Assembly (NCBI GenBank): GCA_965200005.1
Contig: OZ241331.1
Coordinates: forward strand, 2,790,001 to 2,854,000
DNA length: 64,000 nucleotides
Direction of reading: 5' to 3'
DNA from: Aldehydirespirator sp965200005
Lineage (GTDB): Bacteria; Actinomycetota; Acidimicrobiia; Acidimicrobiales; Aldehydirespiratoraceae
Part shown: one piece after another, positions 1-7,866 of the stretch
Layout: each line of letters begins with the position of its first letter
How positions within the stretch are numbered: position 1 is the stretch's first letter
Position numbers and translations under genes: made by a program
The notes under the pieces: generated by a model
What the model saw: only the letters and a program-made list of their open reading frames with translations
The model's database searches: none
Told to the model about the DNA's origin: nothing

Positions 1-2112
1 ATGCGTGCTTGAAGCTTCGTCCTGGCGTCGCGATCCGACGCTTAAGGGTTGGGCCACCTTGGAGTTGTCGCGATAGATGGCCACCGCCTTGAGACCGAGC
101 CGCCAGGCGTCAACAAGCAACTGCTCCACATCATCGACTGTGGAATCAGCCGGCATGTTCACGGTTTTGGAGATCGCTCCTGACAGCAGGGGCTGCACCG
201 CTGCCATCATCTCTACATGACCTGAACTAGCGATCGAGTTGTCGCCTAGCGAGCAAGCGAACACAGCCCGGTGCTGTTCATCAAGCGGCGAACCCTCGAT
301 CGTGTGGTGTTCGGCAATGTGGCTGACAATCTCATCAACCTGTTCTGGGCTGTATCCCAGGTTGCGCAACGCAGCAGGAACTGTCTGGTTGACAATTTCC
401 ATCGTCCCGCCACCAACGAGCTGCTTTGACTTCACTAGCCCCAGGTCGGGTTCGATGCCGGTCGTGTCGCAATCCATCAACAGCCCGATCGTGCCGGTCG
501 GTGCGAGCACGGTCGCTTGACTGTTGCGCACTCCCACGGAGGTGGCTCGTTCGCAGGTGTCATCCCAGATTTGCCTGGCGTTCTCAAGCACCCGGGTCGG
601 CGCGAGATCGTCGTTGATCGCCGCTGTCGCGGTGCGGTGCATCTGGAGAACGCCAAGCATGTGTTCGCGGTTCTCTTCGAAACCCGCAAACGTGCCAACT
701 CGTTCCGCGAGCCTCGCAGAGGTGTTGTAGGCCTGGCCTGTCATTAGCGACGTGATCGCGGCCGCGATTGCACGACCGCGATCTGAGTCATATGGCACTC
801 CGAGCGCCATTAGTAGCGCACCTAGATTGGCGTAACCGAGCCCGATCTGGCGGAACGCTCTCGTGGTCTCGGTAATCGCCTGCGTGGGATAGTCGGCGTG
901 ACCCACCAGGATCTCCTGCGCAACGAACACCAACTCAACTGCTCGGCAGAACCCGTCAACATCAAAGTCACCGTCGTCACCGAGGAACTTCAGCAGGTTG
1001 ATCGATGCCAGATTGCAGGCGCTGTCATCGAGATGCACATACTCCGAACACGGGTTGCTGGCGTTGATCGGCCCGGTCGTCGCAGCCGTGTGCCAGCGGT
1101 TGATCGTGCTGTGAAACTGCACACCCGGATCGGCACACTCCCATGCCGCTTCTGCAATCTGGCGCAAGATCGTGTGAGCAGGCACAGTCTTGACAGTGCG
1201 CCCATCCCTGCGAGCAACCAGATCCCAATCACGACCCTGCGTTGCCGCCTCCATGAAATCATCGGTCACACGCACCGAGTTGTTGGCGTTCTGATACTGC
1301 ACAGAGGCCGCGTCACGACCGTCAAGGCTCATATCAAAGCCCGCCTCGGCCAGCGCTCGCGACTTGCGTTCTTCGCGTGCTTTGCACCAGATGAACTCGA
1401 AGATGTCTGGGTGGTCGGCGTCGAGCACGACCATCTTGGCGGCTCGGCGGGTCTTGCCGCCCGACTTGATGGTGCCAGCCGAGGCGTCGGCGCCACGCAT
1501 GAAGCTGACTGGCCCTGACGCTGTCCCGCCACCGCTGAGCTTCTCGCAACTGGCACGAATCCGGGACAGGTTCACCCCAGCACCCGAGCCGCCCTTGAAG
1601 ATGCGGCCCTCCTCGCGATACCACTCAAGGATCGACTCCATGGTGTCGTCCACCGACAAGATGAAACACGCCGATGCTTGCTGGGGAACGCCCGCAACGC
1701 CGATGTTGAACCACACCGGCGAGTTGAATGCAGCCCGTTGCTCAAATAGCAACTCTGCCAACTCGGAATTGAACGTGTCTGACTCGAACACGTCGTCGAA
1801 GTACCCATCAGCGACGCCCCAGGCGGTGATGGTGTCAACGATGCGCGCCACTACTTCACGCAGCGAACGCTCACGGTCAGGAGTTCCTAAGTCACCACGA
1901 AAGTACTTTTGGGCGAGGATGTTCGTGGCGTTCTGCGACCACGACGACGGCACTTCCACGCCTGCCTGCTCGAAGGCGACGGATCCGTCGCGGTGATCGA
2001 TAAGGCGGGCATCGCGTCGCTCCCAGGAAATGTGATCTCCTGGATCACGGAGTCCCTCGTTGTTCGGATCGGCACCGGCCATCAACTCGATTTGCAGTGG
2101 CGCCAAAGTCAT
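1..2112 (-). CDS. nrdJ: Adenosylcobalamin-dependent (class II) ribonucleotide reductase, C-terminus beyond window
   Basis: Makes deoxyribonucleotides from ribonucleotides by a B12-generated thiyl radical, so it needs no oxygen. I read an open frame of 704 codons from ATG at 2112 to the window edge. Visible motifs, in order: NSPVWFNIG (about residue 130), the strand Cys in ACFILS, GGSGAGVNLSR (about 175), NASNPCSEY with the radical-site Cys (about 375), APTGTIGLLMDCD (about 560) and AIYRDNSK near the edge. Class II enzymes of this type run to about 950 residues, so the C-terminal redox-Cys region is missing here. Start choice: GAGGAGGG (2120-2127, minus strand) lies 7 nt before the ATG. No nrdR is seen next to it, unlike many actinobacteria. 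Confidence 0.95.
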   Translation of the reverse strand, partial: MTLAPLQIELMAGADPNNEGLRDPGDHISWERRDARLIDHRDGSVAFEQAGVEVPSSWSQNATNILAQKYFRGDLGTPDRERSLREVVARIVDTITAWGVADGYFDDVFESDTFNSELAELLFEQRAAFNSPVWFNIGVAGVPQQASACFILSVDDTMESILEWYREEGRIFKGGSGAGVNLSRIRASCEKLSGGGTASGPVSFMRGADASAGTIKSGGKTRRAAKMVVLDADHPDIFEFIWCKAREERKSRALAEAGFDMSLDGRDAASVQYQNANNSVRVTDDFMEAATQGRDWDLVARRDGRTVKTVPAHTILRQIAEAAWECADPGVQFHSTINRWHTAATTGPINASNPCSEYVHLDDSACNLASINLLKFLGDDGDFDVDGFCRAVELVFVAQEILVGHADYPTQAITETTRAFRQIGLGYANLGALLMALGVPYDSDRGRAIAAAITSLMTGQAYNTSARLAERVGTFAGFEENREHMLGVLQMHRTATAAINDDLAPTRVLENARQIWDDTCERATSVGVRNSQATVLAPTGTIGLLMDCDTTGIEPDLGLVKSKQLVGGGTMEIVNQTVPAALRNLGYSPEQVDEIVSHIAEHHTIEGSPLDEQHRAVFACSLGDNSIASSGHVEMMAAVQPLLSGAISKTVNMPADSTVDDVEQLLVDAWRLGLKAVAIYRDNSKVAQPLSVGSRRQDEASSTH

Positions 2113-2319
2113 GGGGATGCCCTCCTCGATGTAACCGGGGCAGGACAGCCCGGCGCTTCACGTGACGATACGAGTCCAGCTTGTGGACTTGCTATGGGAT
2201 AGATGTGCAAGACCTCGCTTCCTATCCAGAGATTTGCCCACAGCCTGTAGACAACGCTTGCCAAAGGACAACGGTCGGCAGAACCCCCTGCGGCGGTGGC
2301 ACTGAGGTACCGTCGCGGC

Positions 2320-3096
2320 GTGCTACGCCTGCTACCCGCTCCGGTGGCTGAGATCGATCCACTGGACGTGTACCCCGTAATGGCGAGGCCGCAATCATCA
2401 GCCCGACCCTGGTTGATGCTCAACATGATTGCCTCTACAGACGGGGCGATAACTGTTGGGGGCACGAGCGAGGCGCTCGGCAATGCCGCCGATCAAGCAG
2501 TGTTCTCGGCCGTGCGTGCTTGCTGTGACTGGATCCTGGTAGCAGCAGGCACTGCACGGATAGAGCGCTACAGCTTGCCCCGCCCGAAACGCAGAACCCG
2601 CGTAGCGCGGCGTGTAGCGGGTTTGCGAAGCCGTCCTGGCCTTGCCGTTGTCACTTCCAGCTTGAACCTCGATCTTGACTTGCCCATGTTCAGTGACCGC
2701 CGTCCCGGCGATGCTTTGCCGCTGATAATTGCCGGTAGCACGGCGACGACTTCGCAGATTGCGCATTTCGACAGCGTCGCAGAGATTGTCCAGACACGGT
2801 CGCCACGACCAACTTGTGATGAGATCATGACCGAGTTGTCTCGACGCGAGGCTCGGGTCGTGCTGTCTGAGGGTGGGCCGAGTTTCAATGCGCAGCTCGC
2901 AGACGCTGGCATTATCGACGAGTTGTGCCTGTCGATCTCGCCGCTGGTAGCTGGGGGCGACAGCACCCGCCTGATCAACGGGTCGCGACGGCTGGTGCCG
3001 CAATCGTTGGTACTTGATCACCTTGCTGTTGCCTCCGACACGATCTTTGCCCGTTACCTAGACGCCTCGGTTGCAGCCTCGATTGCTGCGACGTAG
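2320..3096 (+). CDS. Pyrimidine reductase / RibD C-terminal-domain family protein
   Basis: Single dihydrofolate-reductase-like fold of the RibD C-terminal family (NADPH-dependent reductases of aminopyrimidines). Signs: RPWLMLNMIASTDG near residue 30, a GTARIERY nucleotide-site segment, and VLSEGGPSFNAQL followed by IDELCLSISPLVAGG. No deaminase domain is present, so it is not a complete RibD; substrate unknown. I prefer GTG at 2320, preceded by TACCGT as a possible -10 for a leaderless message; an upstream in-frame ATG at 2296 is possible. It is divergent from nrdJ and its last 43 bp overlap the convergent gene at 3054. Confidence 0.8.
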   Translation: MLRLLPAPVAEIDPLDVYPVMARPQSSARPWLMLNMIASTDGAITVGGTSEALGNAADQAVFSAVRACCDWILVAAGTARIERYSLPRPKRRTRVARRVAGLRSRPGLAVVTSSLNLDLDLPMFSDRRPGDALPLIIAGSTATTSQIAHFDSVAEIVQTRSPRPTCDEIMTELSRREARVVLSEGGPSFNAQLADAGIIDELCLSISPLVAGGDSTRLINGSRRLVPQSLVLDHLAVASDTIFARYLDASVAASIAAT

Positions 3097-3419
3097 TCGC
3101 TTGCTTCAGCAACCTGACCGGCACTGCCATCGTGACTCTCTGCATCGTGTACCACCGTCTCTGCTGATGTAGCAGGCGCCCGCACCGACCAGGGGTCAGC
3201 CAACTCGAGCGGCACCCCTTCACGGCGACCGAGTCCTGCCAGTACCAGCAACGCCACAAGCAGGCTTGCTGCCACAACGGCACGCCGACGCCGGTAGACG
3301 CTGTCTGGCTTCATCCTCATCGTCGGCATCCTCGGCGGCGCGAGGCGCTGAATGCTTGACTGCGAACAGGAGTTCTGCAAACGTGTGTTTGTATATGCGG
3401 TGTGGGCTTGTGTGGTCAT
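3054..3419 (-). CDS. Small membrane protein divergent from lexA (candidate SOS cell-division inhibitor)
   Basis: 121 residues: a basic N-terminus, RRRR at 43-46, one membrane segment at about 47-64 (AVVAASLLVALLVLAGLG), then an acidic tail. The start is firm: GAGGAGGT lies 6 nt before ATG 3419. It is divergent from lexA and shares its LexA box, the position held by Rv2719c in mycobacteria, divS in corynebacteria and yneA in Bacillus. Those proteins block division during DNA damage, and some carry LysM. No LysM or hydrolase domain is visible here, so the division-inhibitor role rests on position, topology and promoter. A second GAAC-N4-GTTC site (3364-3375) lies inside its own 5' end. Confidence 0.65.
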   Translation of the reverse strand: MTTQAHTAYTNTRLQNSCSQSSIQRLAPPRMPTMRMKPDSVYRRRRAVVAASLLVALLVLAGLGRREGVPLELADPWSVRAPATSAETVVHDAESHDGSAGQVAEASDYVAAIEAATEASR

Positions 3420-3558
3420 CGGGTTTACCTCCTCACTTGCGAGGTGCTTGGCGGGCTGAGTGCCGGTCTTGGCTTCGTGTTCGACCAGTCCCGCATCCGG
3501 TCACGTTCATGAGAACGGCTAGCGACCCCAAGCGAATGTGTGTTCGATATGATAGCAT

Positions 3559-3570
3559 GAACATCTGTTC
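3559..3570. promoter_or_regulatory. LexA (SOS) box between lexA and its divergent neighbour
   Basis: GAACATCTGTTC is a perfect GAAC-N4-GTTC site. It lies 35 nt before lexA and 139 nt before the divergent small membrane gene. TATGAT (3548-3553) can serve as a -10 for lexA, placing the start of transcription in the box. TATCAT on the other strand (3549-3554) can serve the divergent gene. LexA bound here would shut both promoters. Confidence 0.85.
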
Positions 3571-3605
3571 GCAACACACAACACCCGGACTAGAGGAGAA
3601 CCCAC

Positions 3606-4250
3606 ATGCCACCGCCCCGTAGCCGCACAACCCTGTCGCCGAGACGCCGCAAGATCCTTGAGATGGTGCTTGGTTACACGCGCGACAACGGTTACCCGCC
3701 GTCGATACGTGAGATCGGAGCTCAGGTTGGTCTCCGGTCACCAGCCTCTGTTAAGGCTCATCTAGATGTGCTTAAGGATGCTGGGTACCTGCGGGTCGAT
3801 CCCTCAAAACCCCGTGCAATTCAGTTGCGCTACGACGAGAACTCTGGTGCCGCAGCCGATCGGCAGCCCGTCCGTCACGTGCCGCTCGTTGGTGACATCG
3901 CCGCTGGTTCCGGCGTCCTGGCAGCCGAGAATGTCGAAGAGTTAGTGCCTGTCCCGGCTGACATGACCGGTGACGGCGAGCTGTTTATGTTGCGCGTTCG
4001 AGGCGACTCAATGCGCGAAGCTGGGATTCTCGACGGCGACTTTGTCGTGTGCCGTGCCCAGCAGACAGCTGAAGATGGCGAGATCGTGGCCGCGGGCATC
4101 CCAGGAGGCGAAGCCACCGTCAAGCGACTGCGCTTCCGGGCCCCCTACATCGTGCTCGAACCCGCCAACGAACTATTCGCGGAGATGCGCTTCAAGCCAG
4201 GCGAAGTAGTCATCTACGGCAAAGTCGTAACCATGATGCGCCGCTACTAA
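3606..4250 (+). CDS. lexA: LexA repressor
   Basis: Repressor of the SOS regulon that cleaves itself when RecA filaments form on damaged DNA. 214 residues, full length. N-terminal winged helix (about 10-75) with YPPSIREIG and SPASVKAHLDVL. Cleavage bond A100-G101 in DIAAGSGV. Catalytic Ser135 in RGDSMREAG and Lys173 in ATVKRL. The ribosome site AGAGGAGAA ends 5 nt before the ATG. Autoregulated through the box at 3559-3570; further boxes in this window precede recA, imuA' and dnaE2. Confidence 0.97.
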   Translation: MPPPRSRTTLSPRRRKILEMVLGYTRDNGYPPSIREIGAQVGLRSPASVKAHLDVLKDAGYLRVDPSKPRAIQLRYDENSGAAADRQPVRHVPLVGDIAAGSGVLAAENVEELVPVPADMTGDGELFMLRVRGDSMREAGILDGDFVVCRAQQTAEDGEIVAAGIPGGEATVKRLRFRAPYIVLEPANELFAEMRFKPGEVVIYGKVVTMMRRY

Positions 4251-4258
4251 CCCGCCGC

Positions 4259-4548
4259 CAGTCGGGGCGCTCGCTTACACTGCCGCCATGACCAACGCGC
4301 AACTCTGGGCAATCATCGGATCCACACTGGGCCTTGTCGTGTCCATGAGCGGACTGCTCACATACCTCCTCCACCTCCAAGGAAGACGAATCGACGATCT
4401 CGGCAAACAGATCGACAAGCTAGACACCAAGGTCGACAGACTTGATGACAAGATGAGCACCAAGATCGACACCAACACCGCCTTGATTCACGATGTCAGA
4501 GAACGTCTAGTAGCTCTTGAAGTTAGGCGCGAACTAGAGACTGCCTAG
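4259..4548 (+). repeat. Duplicated segment, copy 1
   Basis: From 4259 this segment, noncoding leader plus a small gene, is repeated at 5739-6040. The leader and the first two thirds of the gene are essentially identical. The last 60 nt differ at many synonymous positions. A 27-bp piece of this copy (4473-4499) also occurs at 5715-5741, directly before copy 2, which looks like the scar of an older tandem junction with CAG as microhomology. Confidence 0.85.
4288..4548 (+). CDS. Small membrane-anchored coiled-coil protein (copy 1)
   Basis: 86 residues: an N-terminal membrane segment at about 6-28 (LWAIIGSTLGLVVSMSGLL) followed by a charged heptad-rich coiled coil (GKQIDKLDTKVDRLDDK) to the end. 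No catalytic motif. Small proteins of this layout are common in phage-derived and hypothetical actinobacterial loci; I do not know a function. It sits 37 nt after lexA on the same strand and ends in a strong hairpin. A near-identical paralogue begins at 5768, differing by a 4-residue in-frame insertion and synonymous changes near the end. Confidence 0.7.
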   Translation: MTNAQLWAIIGSTLGLVVSMSGLLTYLLHLQGRRIDDLGKQIDKLDTKVDRLDDKMSTKIDTNTALIHDVRERLVALEVRRELETA

Positions 4549-4586
4549 CGTCTCACTCCCCGTTAACCGGTGGAGTGAGACGCTAG
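4545..4586 (+). terminator. Strong hairpin terminator after lexA / small membrane gene
   Basis: Perfect 15-bp arms (4545-4559 and 4572-4586; CTAGCGTCTCACTCC and its complement) around a 12-nt loop. It begins on the stop codon of the small gene. No U-run follows, as is common for actinobacterial hairpins. It may act in both directions, since the broken secreted gene also ends here. Confidence 0.75.
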
Positions 4587-4595
4587 AAGATCCGG

Positions 4596-4776
4596 TTAGT
4601 CCCTCGGTAGACGTGGGCCGTTGCGTTCCCAGGTGAGAGTGAACTCGCCGTTTTGATACTCGACGCGCCAGCGGATCACGATGTCTTGCTGGCCAGCGAG
4701 GCTGAAAGTCACCTCTCTCGGATTGAGCTTCCAACTCTAGATGTCCCATGAGACGCCAGCACCGTTACCGCTCAAG
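4596..4776 (-). pseudogene. Detached 3' end of the FN3 secreted protein gene
   Basis: On the minus strand, one frame beyond the stop of the secreted gene reads like protein with G/C-rich third positions, including WKLNPREVTFSLAGQQ and GEFTLTWERNGPRLP, and ends at TAA 4596-4598. It is out of frame with the gene at 4777 and carries an in-frame TAG. The simplest reading is that the secreted protein was about 55 residues longer and was cut by a frameshift near 4780 plus a stop. Moderate confidence, as no homologue could be compared. Confidence 0.45.
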
Positions 4777-5682
4777 CTAGACGGCAGATACGACGGGCAC
4801 TTCCCACCATTGATGATTCACATGACACGAATACTTACGCAGTTTGATCTGATAGTGAGTGCCATCTGGGAACTCGCCTTGCAACAACGGTTCCCCACCG
4901 CCACTGTCACCATTCAAGATCAGTGTCGCAGTGCCTGTGTCAGCCATTGGAATCGTGTTGTCGCTGCTGTCTAGCGCTTCGACTTTCACGTAGTAATAGC
5001 GTCCTCGTGTCACACTATCGTCGGAGTCAAGAGTGGCTGAAGTGCCCGTGACTGTCATTGAGTTTGAATACGAAGTTGGCGGAGATTGCCCTTCTGCCCA
5101 TGAGACCTTGTATTTCGCAGCATCCGTATATGCGGTCCAAGACACGTTCAACGCGTCATAGGAGGCTGAAGGCGATGCCGACAGGCCCTCCAAGGAATCC
5201 ATAGGTACTTTGAAACTGACTGTGATAGTCTCATCGTTAGCGGGTATGCCCTCGAGACCCAGATCATGGAACTCATAGAGTTTGTACGTGGAACTCCAGT
5301 TACCGTCCGCAGCGTTCAGGTCAAGGTCAAGACCGGTGCTGTCGATATCGATAGTCATCACCTCAAGCAACGAGTCGGGTAACTGTTCACCATCGCCGTC
5401 GCTATCAGTATTGAACCGCATTATCAACCCGTCTGTGATCCCCAAGCGACTGTCCGGCCCGCAGATATACAACAAGGTGAACTCATACTCCTGCCCGTTC
5501 CACTCAAAGTAGTCGGGATCAGGAACATTACCGCTGCCCGGGTTTTTCCAGCGGGTGCAACCGTAATATTGCGACGAGGTGATGTTCACGGTCAGCAGTT
5601 CCTGTTCAGTAGCGGCCGCTGCCGAAGCGGTCACCATGGATGCCGCCATAGACGCAGCCGTTACTGCCAACACTACGAACAT
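4777..5682 (-). CDS. Secreted protein with a fibronectin type III domain
   Basis: About 301 residues from ATG 5682, chosen because AGGGTGGG precedes it and a signal peptide follows at once (MFVVLAVTAASMAASM, cleavage near ASAAAA). A GTG start at 5733 is also open, but it lies in repeat-derived DNA. After an acidic N-domain containing DTDSDGDGEQLPD (calcium-site-like), a fibronectin III domain spans about residues 160-250 (LNVSWTAYTDAAKYKVSWAE, RGRYYYVKVEALDSS). Likely exported and cell-surface or extracellular; ligand unknown. The C-terminus looks truncated by a frameshift (see 4596-4776). The gene lies between two copies of a duplicated segment. Confidence 0.65.
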   Translation of the reverse strand: MFVVLAVTAASMAASMVTASAAAATEQELLTVNITSSQYYGCTRWKNPGSGNVPDPDYFEWNGQEYEFTLLYICGPDSRLGITDGLIMRFNTDSDGDGEQLPDSLLEVMTIDIDSTGLDLDLNAADGNWSSTYKLYEFHDLGLEGIPANDETITVSFKVPMDSLEGLSASPSASYDALNVSWTAYTDAAKYKVSWAEGQSPPTSYSNSMTVTGTSATLDSDDSVTRGRYYYVKVEALDSSDNTIPMADTGTATLILNGDSGGGEPLLQGEFPDGTHYQIKLRKYSCHVNHQWWEVPVVSAV

Positions 5683-5714
5683 GCGAGCGCCCACCCTGCT
5701 TCGATGATCGTTGT

Positions 5715-5741
5715 CAACACCGCCTTGATTCACGATGTCAG
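5715..5741 (+). repeat. 27-bp fragment of the duplicated small gene
   Basis: Exact copy of 4473-4499, joined at CAG directly to copy 2 of the duplication. It supports an earlier head-to-tail tandem arrangement later separated by the secreted gene. Confidence 0.8.
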
Positions 5742-6040
5742 TCGGGGCGCTCGCTTACACTGCCGCCATGACCAACGCGCAACTCTGGGCAATCATCGGA
5801 TCCACACTGGGCCTTGTCGTGTCCATGAGCGGACTGCTCACATACCTCCTCCACCTCCAAGGAAGACGAATCGACGATCTCGGCAAGGATCTCGGCAAAC
5901 AGATCGACAAGCTAGACACCAAGGTCGACAGACTTGATGACAAGATGAGCACCAAGATCGACGCCAACACCGCCATGATCCATGACGTAAGGGAACGCCT
6001 AGTAGCCCTAGAGGTAAGGCGCGAACTAGAAACCGCCTAG
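5739..6040 (+). repeat. Duplicated segment, copy 2
   Basis: Second copy of 4259-4548. It has a 12-bp in-frame tandem insertion within the coiled-coil part (GATCTCGGCAAG repeated near 5885). The 3' end is rich in synonymous differences, while the 5' half, including noncoding leader, is identical to copy 1. Confidence 0.85.
5768..6040 (+). CDS. Small membrane-anchored coiled-coil protein (copy 2)
   Basis: 90 residues, starting at the ATG matching that of copy 1 at 4288: membrane segment about 6-28, then a coiled coil with a duplicated DLGK unit. The upstream in-frame extension from 5735 comes only from repeat DNA. The C-terminal 24 codons use other synonymous codons than copy 1, so the protein is conserved while the DNA differs. 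This implies selection on the protein, or recombination with a diverged third copy. Function unknown. Confidence 0.65.
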   Translation: MTNAQLWAIIGSTLGLVVSMSGLLTYLLHLQGRRIDDLGKDLGKQIDKLDTKVDRLDDKMSTKIDANTAMIHDVRERLVALEVRRELETA

Positions 6041-6387
6041 CGCCGTCGTTCAGTCATCTATGAGCGACTCGGCACGAACTGGCGCATCTGCGTGTCGCCA
6101 ATCACACGGCTCAGTTCTGGCGGATTGTCAGGAGTTTGATGCCCGACTACGAACGCCACAAAGCCGATCTCGCCAAGTCGGGCCCCTCAATCTGGCTAGG
6201 CGCGGTACGTGGTCCCCAGCGTCGCTAACCGAAGCCGCCAAGTCTTTTGAGCGCCGCGCACGGAGCGAGACTCAGACGTCATCAACGCACGGAACCGTGC
6301 CCGTGAACATGACAACGATGGCTTGCTTGGGCCCAGGCTTCGGTTTAGAAATGACGTCAACTCTGAGTTTCGATTAGCGGAGCAATC
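6041..6387. other. Probable degraded gene fragment
   Basis: No convincing intact gene. On the plus strand, short protein-like pieces occur in different frames: RLGTNWRICV near 6065, then out of frame QFWRIVRSLMPDYERHKADL near 6115-6175, ending at a TAA near 6228. This looks like a frameshifted remnant of unknown identity, possibly linked to the neighbouring duplication. I see nothing else in the stretch. Confidence 0.25.
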
Positions 6388-6603
6388 TCAAGCGTCGCTG
6401 GATCTCTTGGCGATTCGTAGGATGACGCTGCCTATCAGCCAATAGGCAGCGACGAACCCTGGAATGCTCACGATTGCGTGACCCAGACCGCCATAGAGCA
6501 ACGCCCAAAGCCATGCGAGAGCAAGTCCCCACCCCAAGAAGCGCATTGATCGGTGCGGATGGGGTGGTCGAGTCGAGCTACTAGCAACCGTGGCAGGCGG
6601 CAC
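6388..6603 (-). CDS. Possible small two-segment membrane protein
   Basis: 71 residues from a GTG (or 52 from ATG 6546) with two hydrophobic stretches, LGWGLALAWLWALLYGGLG and PGFVAAYWLIGSVILRI, and a charged end. No clear ribosome site and no recognised family. It could be a real small membrane protein or a chance frame in a loose intergenic stretch. The remaining bases to dapE (6604-6738) hold nothing I can identify. Confidence 0.3.
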   Translation of the reverse strand: MPPATVASSSTRPPHPHRSMRFLGWGLALAWLWALLYGGLGHAIVSIPGFVAAYWLIGSVILRIAKRSSDA

Positions 6604-6738
6604 TTTGCCAGATTAGGCGCCGATTCCTAGAGCACTCAATAGACGAAACATCTTGCTCGTCGAGACCTCAGCAACAGGACTACTCGCCGCTCACGCTTTA
6701 GCCATACCTAGTGCGCTCGCTGAGGATCGTTTGCCTGG

Positions 6739-7830
6739 TTAGGTGTGGTTGGTTAGGAGTTGTTTTAGGGCTTTGTGGACTTGCTTTAGGTCTTTGTGGG
6801 TTACGTGTTCTTCCGCGGTGTGAGCGACTAGGGGATCACCGGGACCGAAATTGGATGCTGGTACTCCACGTGCAGCAAAGAAGGCAGCGTCGGTCCAGCC
6901 GAGCTTGGCTCTCACAGGTGCGCCGCTGCGCTTGATCAACGTCTCAAGTAGTGGATCGCCTAGACCTGGAGCTGCTGCAGGGGCGGCATCAAGTAACTCG
7001 ATGGTGTCACCGTCACCCAGGGCACTTTGGAGGTAACTGGTCACGTGTTTTTGGGCTTGTTCGGGGGTGCGATCCGGGGCGAAGCGGTGGTTCAAGGTGA
7101 CGCTGGCAGCGTCAGGCACAACATTGCCCGCAACTCCGCCGCTGACGGACACGGCTTGAAGCGCCTCTCGATACTCGCAACCCTCCACGACGGGGCGGCG
7201 CCCCGCATAATCCGCAGCCAACCGGAGCACCTCTCCTAGGCGATGGATGGCGTTGCGACCCATGAACGGGCGAGCCGTATGCGCTCGCTTACCAACCATG
7301 TTGACCCGCAAACGCATCGTCCCCTGACAACCGGCTTCCACCGCCGCCGCAGTTGGCTCGCCTAGCAATGCGACATCAGCTTCCAACAGATCTGGACGAA
7401 CACCCGCAACCTCTAGCAGGCCATTGTCGGCTGCTGCTACCTCCTCACGCGCATAGAAGGCGTACGTCACATCCATCGCCGGTGACGCAACGCTCAAGGC
7501 GAGGTCCAGCATCACGGCTAGCCCGCCCTTCATGTCCGCTGAACCCAGACCCCACAAAACGTCACCGACTACCCGGGCCGTCTCATTCCCATTGGCCGGG
7601 ACTGTGTCGGTGTGACCCGCCAAGATGAGCCTGCGTGGACGGCCTTGCAGGGTGCGCGCCACGATGTTGTCGCCAATTCGCGTCACCTCGAGATGCGCAA
7701 CATCGCGCAACTCCGACTCGATCAGACCCGACAGATGCGCCTCGTGGTAGCTAACGGATGCAACATCTACGAGTTTTGCAGTGAGATCCAGCAGATCGGT
7801 CGCCCCAAAAGCGCCACTATCCATCGTCAA
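6739..7830 (-). CDS. dapE: Succinyl-diaminopimelate desuccinylase
   Basis: Removes succinate from N-succinyl-LL-diaminopimelate, a late step of lysine and cell-wall diaminopimelate synthesis. 363 residues, M20 metallopeptidase family: metal-site motifs LAGHTDTVPANG (about 70), GLGSADMKGG (about 95) and REEVAAADNG (about 128), a dimerisation domain around 175-280, and the last ligand near HTAEEHV. Third in order dapC-dapD-dapE on the same strand, the succinylase branch as one cluster. ATG 7830 is the first good start. Confidence 0.92.
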   Translation of the reverse strand: MTMDSGAFGATDLLDLTAKLVDVASVSYHEAHLSGLIESELRDVAHLEVTRIGDNIVARTLQGRPRRLILAGHTDTVPANGNETARVVGDVLWGLGSADMKGGLAVMLDLALSVASPAMDVTYAFYAREEVAAADNGLLEVAGVRPDLLEADVALLGEPTAAAVEAGCQGTMRLRVNMVGKRAHTARPFMGRNAIHRLGEVLRLAADYAGRRPVVEGCEYREALQAVSVSGGVAGNVVPDAASVTLNHRFAPDRTPEQAQKHVTSYLQSALGDGDTIELLDAAPAAAPGLGDPLLETLIKRSGAPVRAKLGWTDAAFFAARGVPASNFGPGDPLVAHTAEEHVTHKDLKQVHKALKQLLTNHT

Positions 7831-7866
7831 ACCCGCTCGCCGAAGCCCGACAACCGGTGCCAGCTG

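Noticed and set aside
898..1996. Long plus-strand frames over nrdJ
   Set aside because: Shadows of nrdJ, whose minus-strand frame carries all family motifs.
2185..2270. NrdR boxes upstream of nrdJ
   Set aside because: I looked for the AT-rich palindromic pair and found no convincing match.
6060..6377. A 105-residue plus-strand protein
   Set aside because: Low-complexity, no start signal, and a protein-like remnant in another frame fits better.
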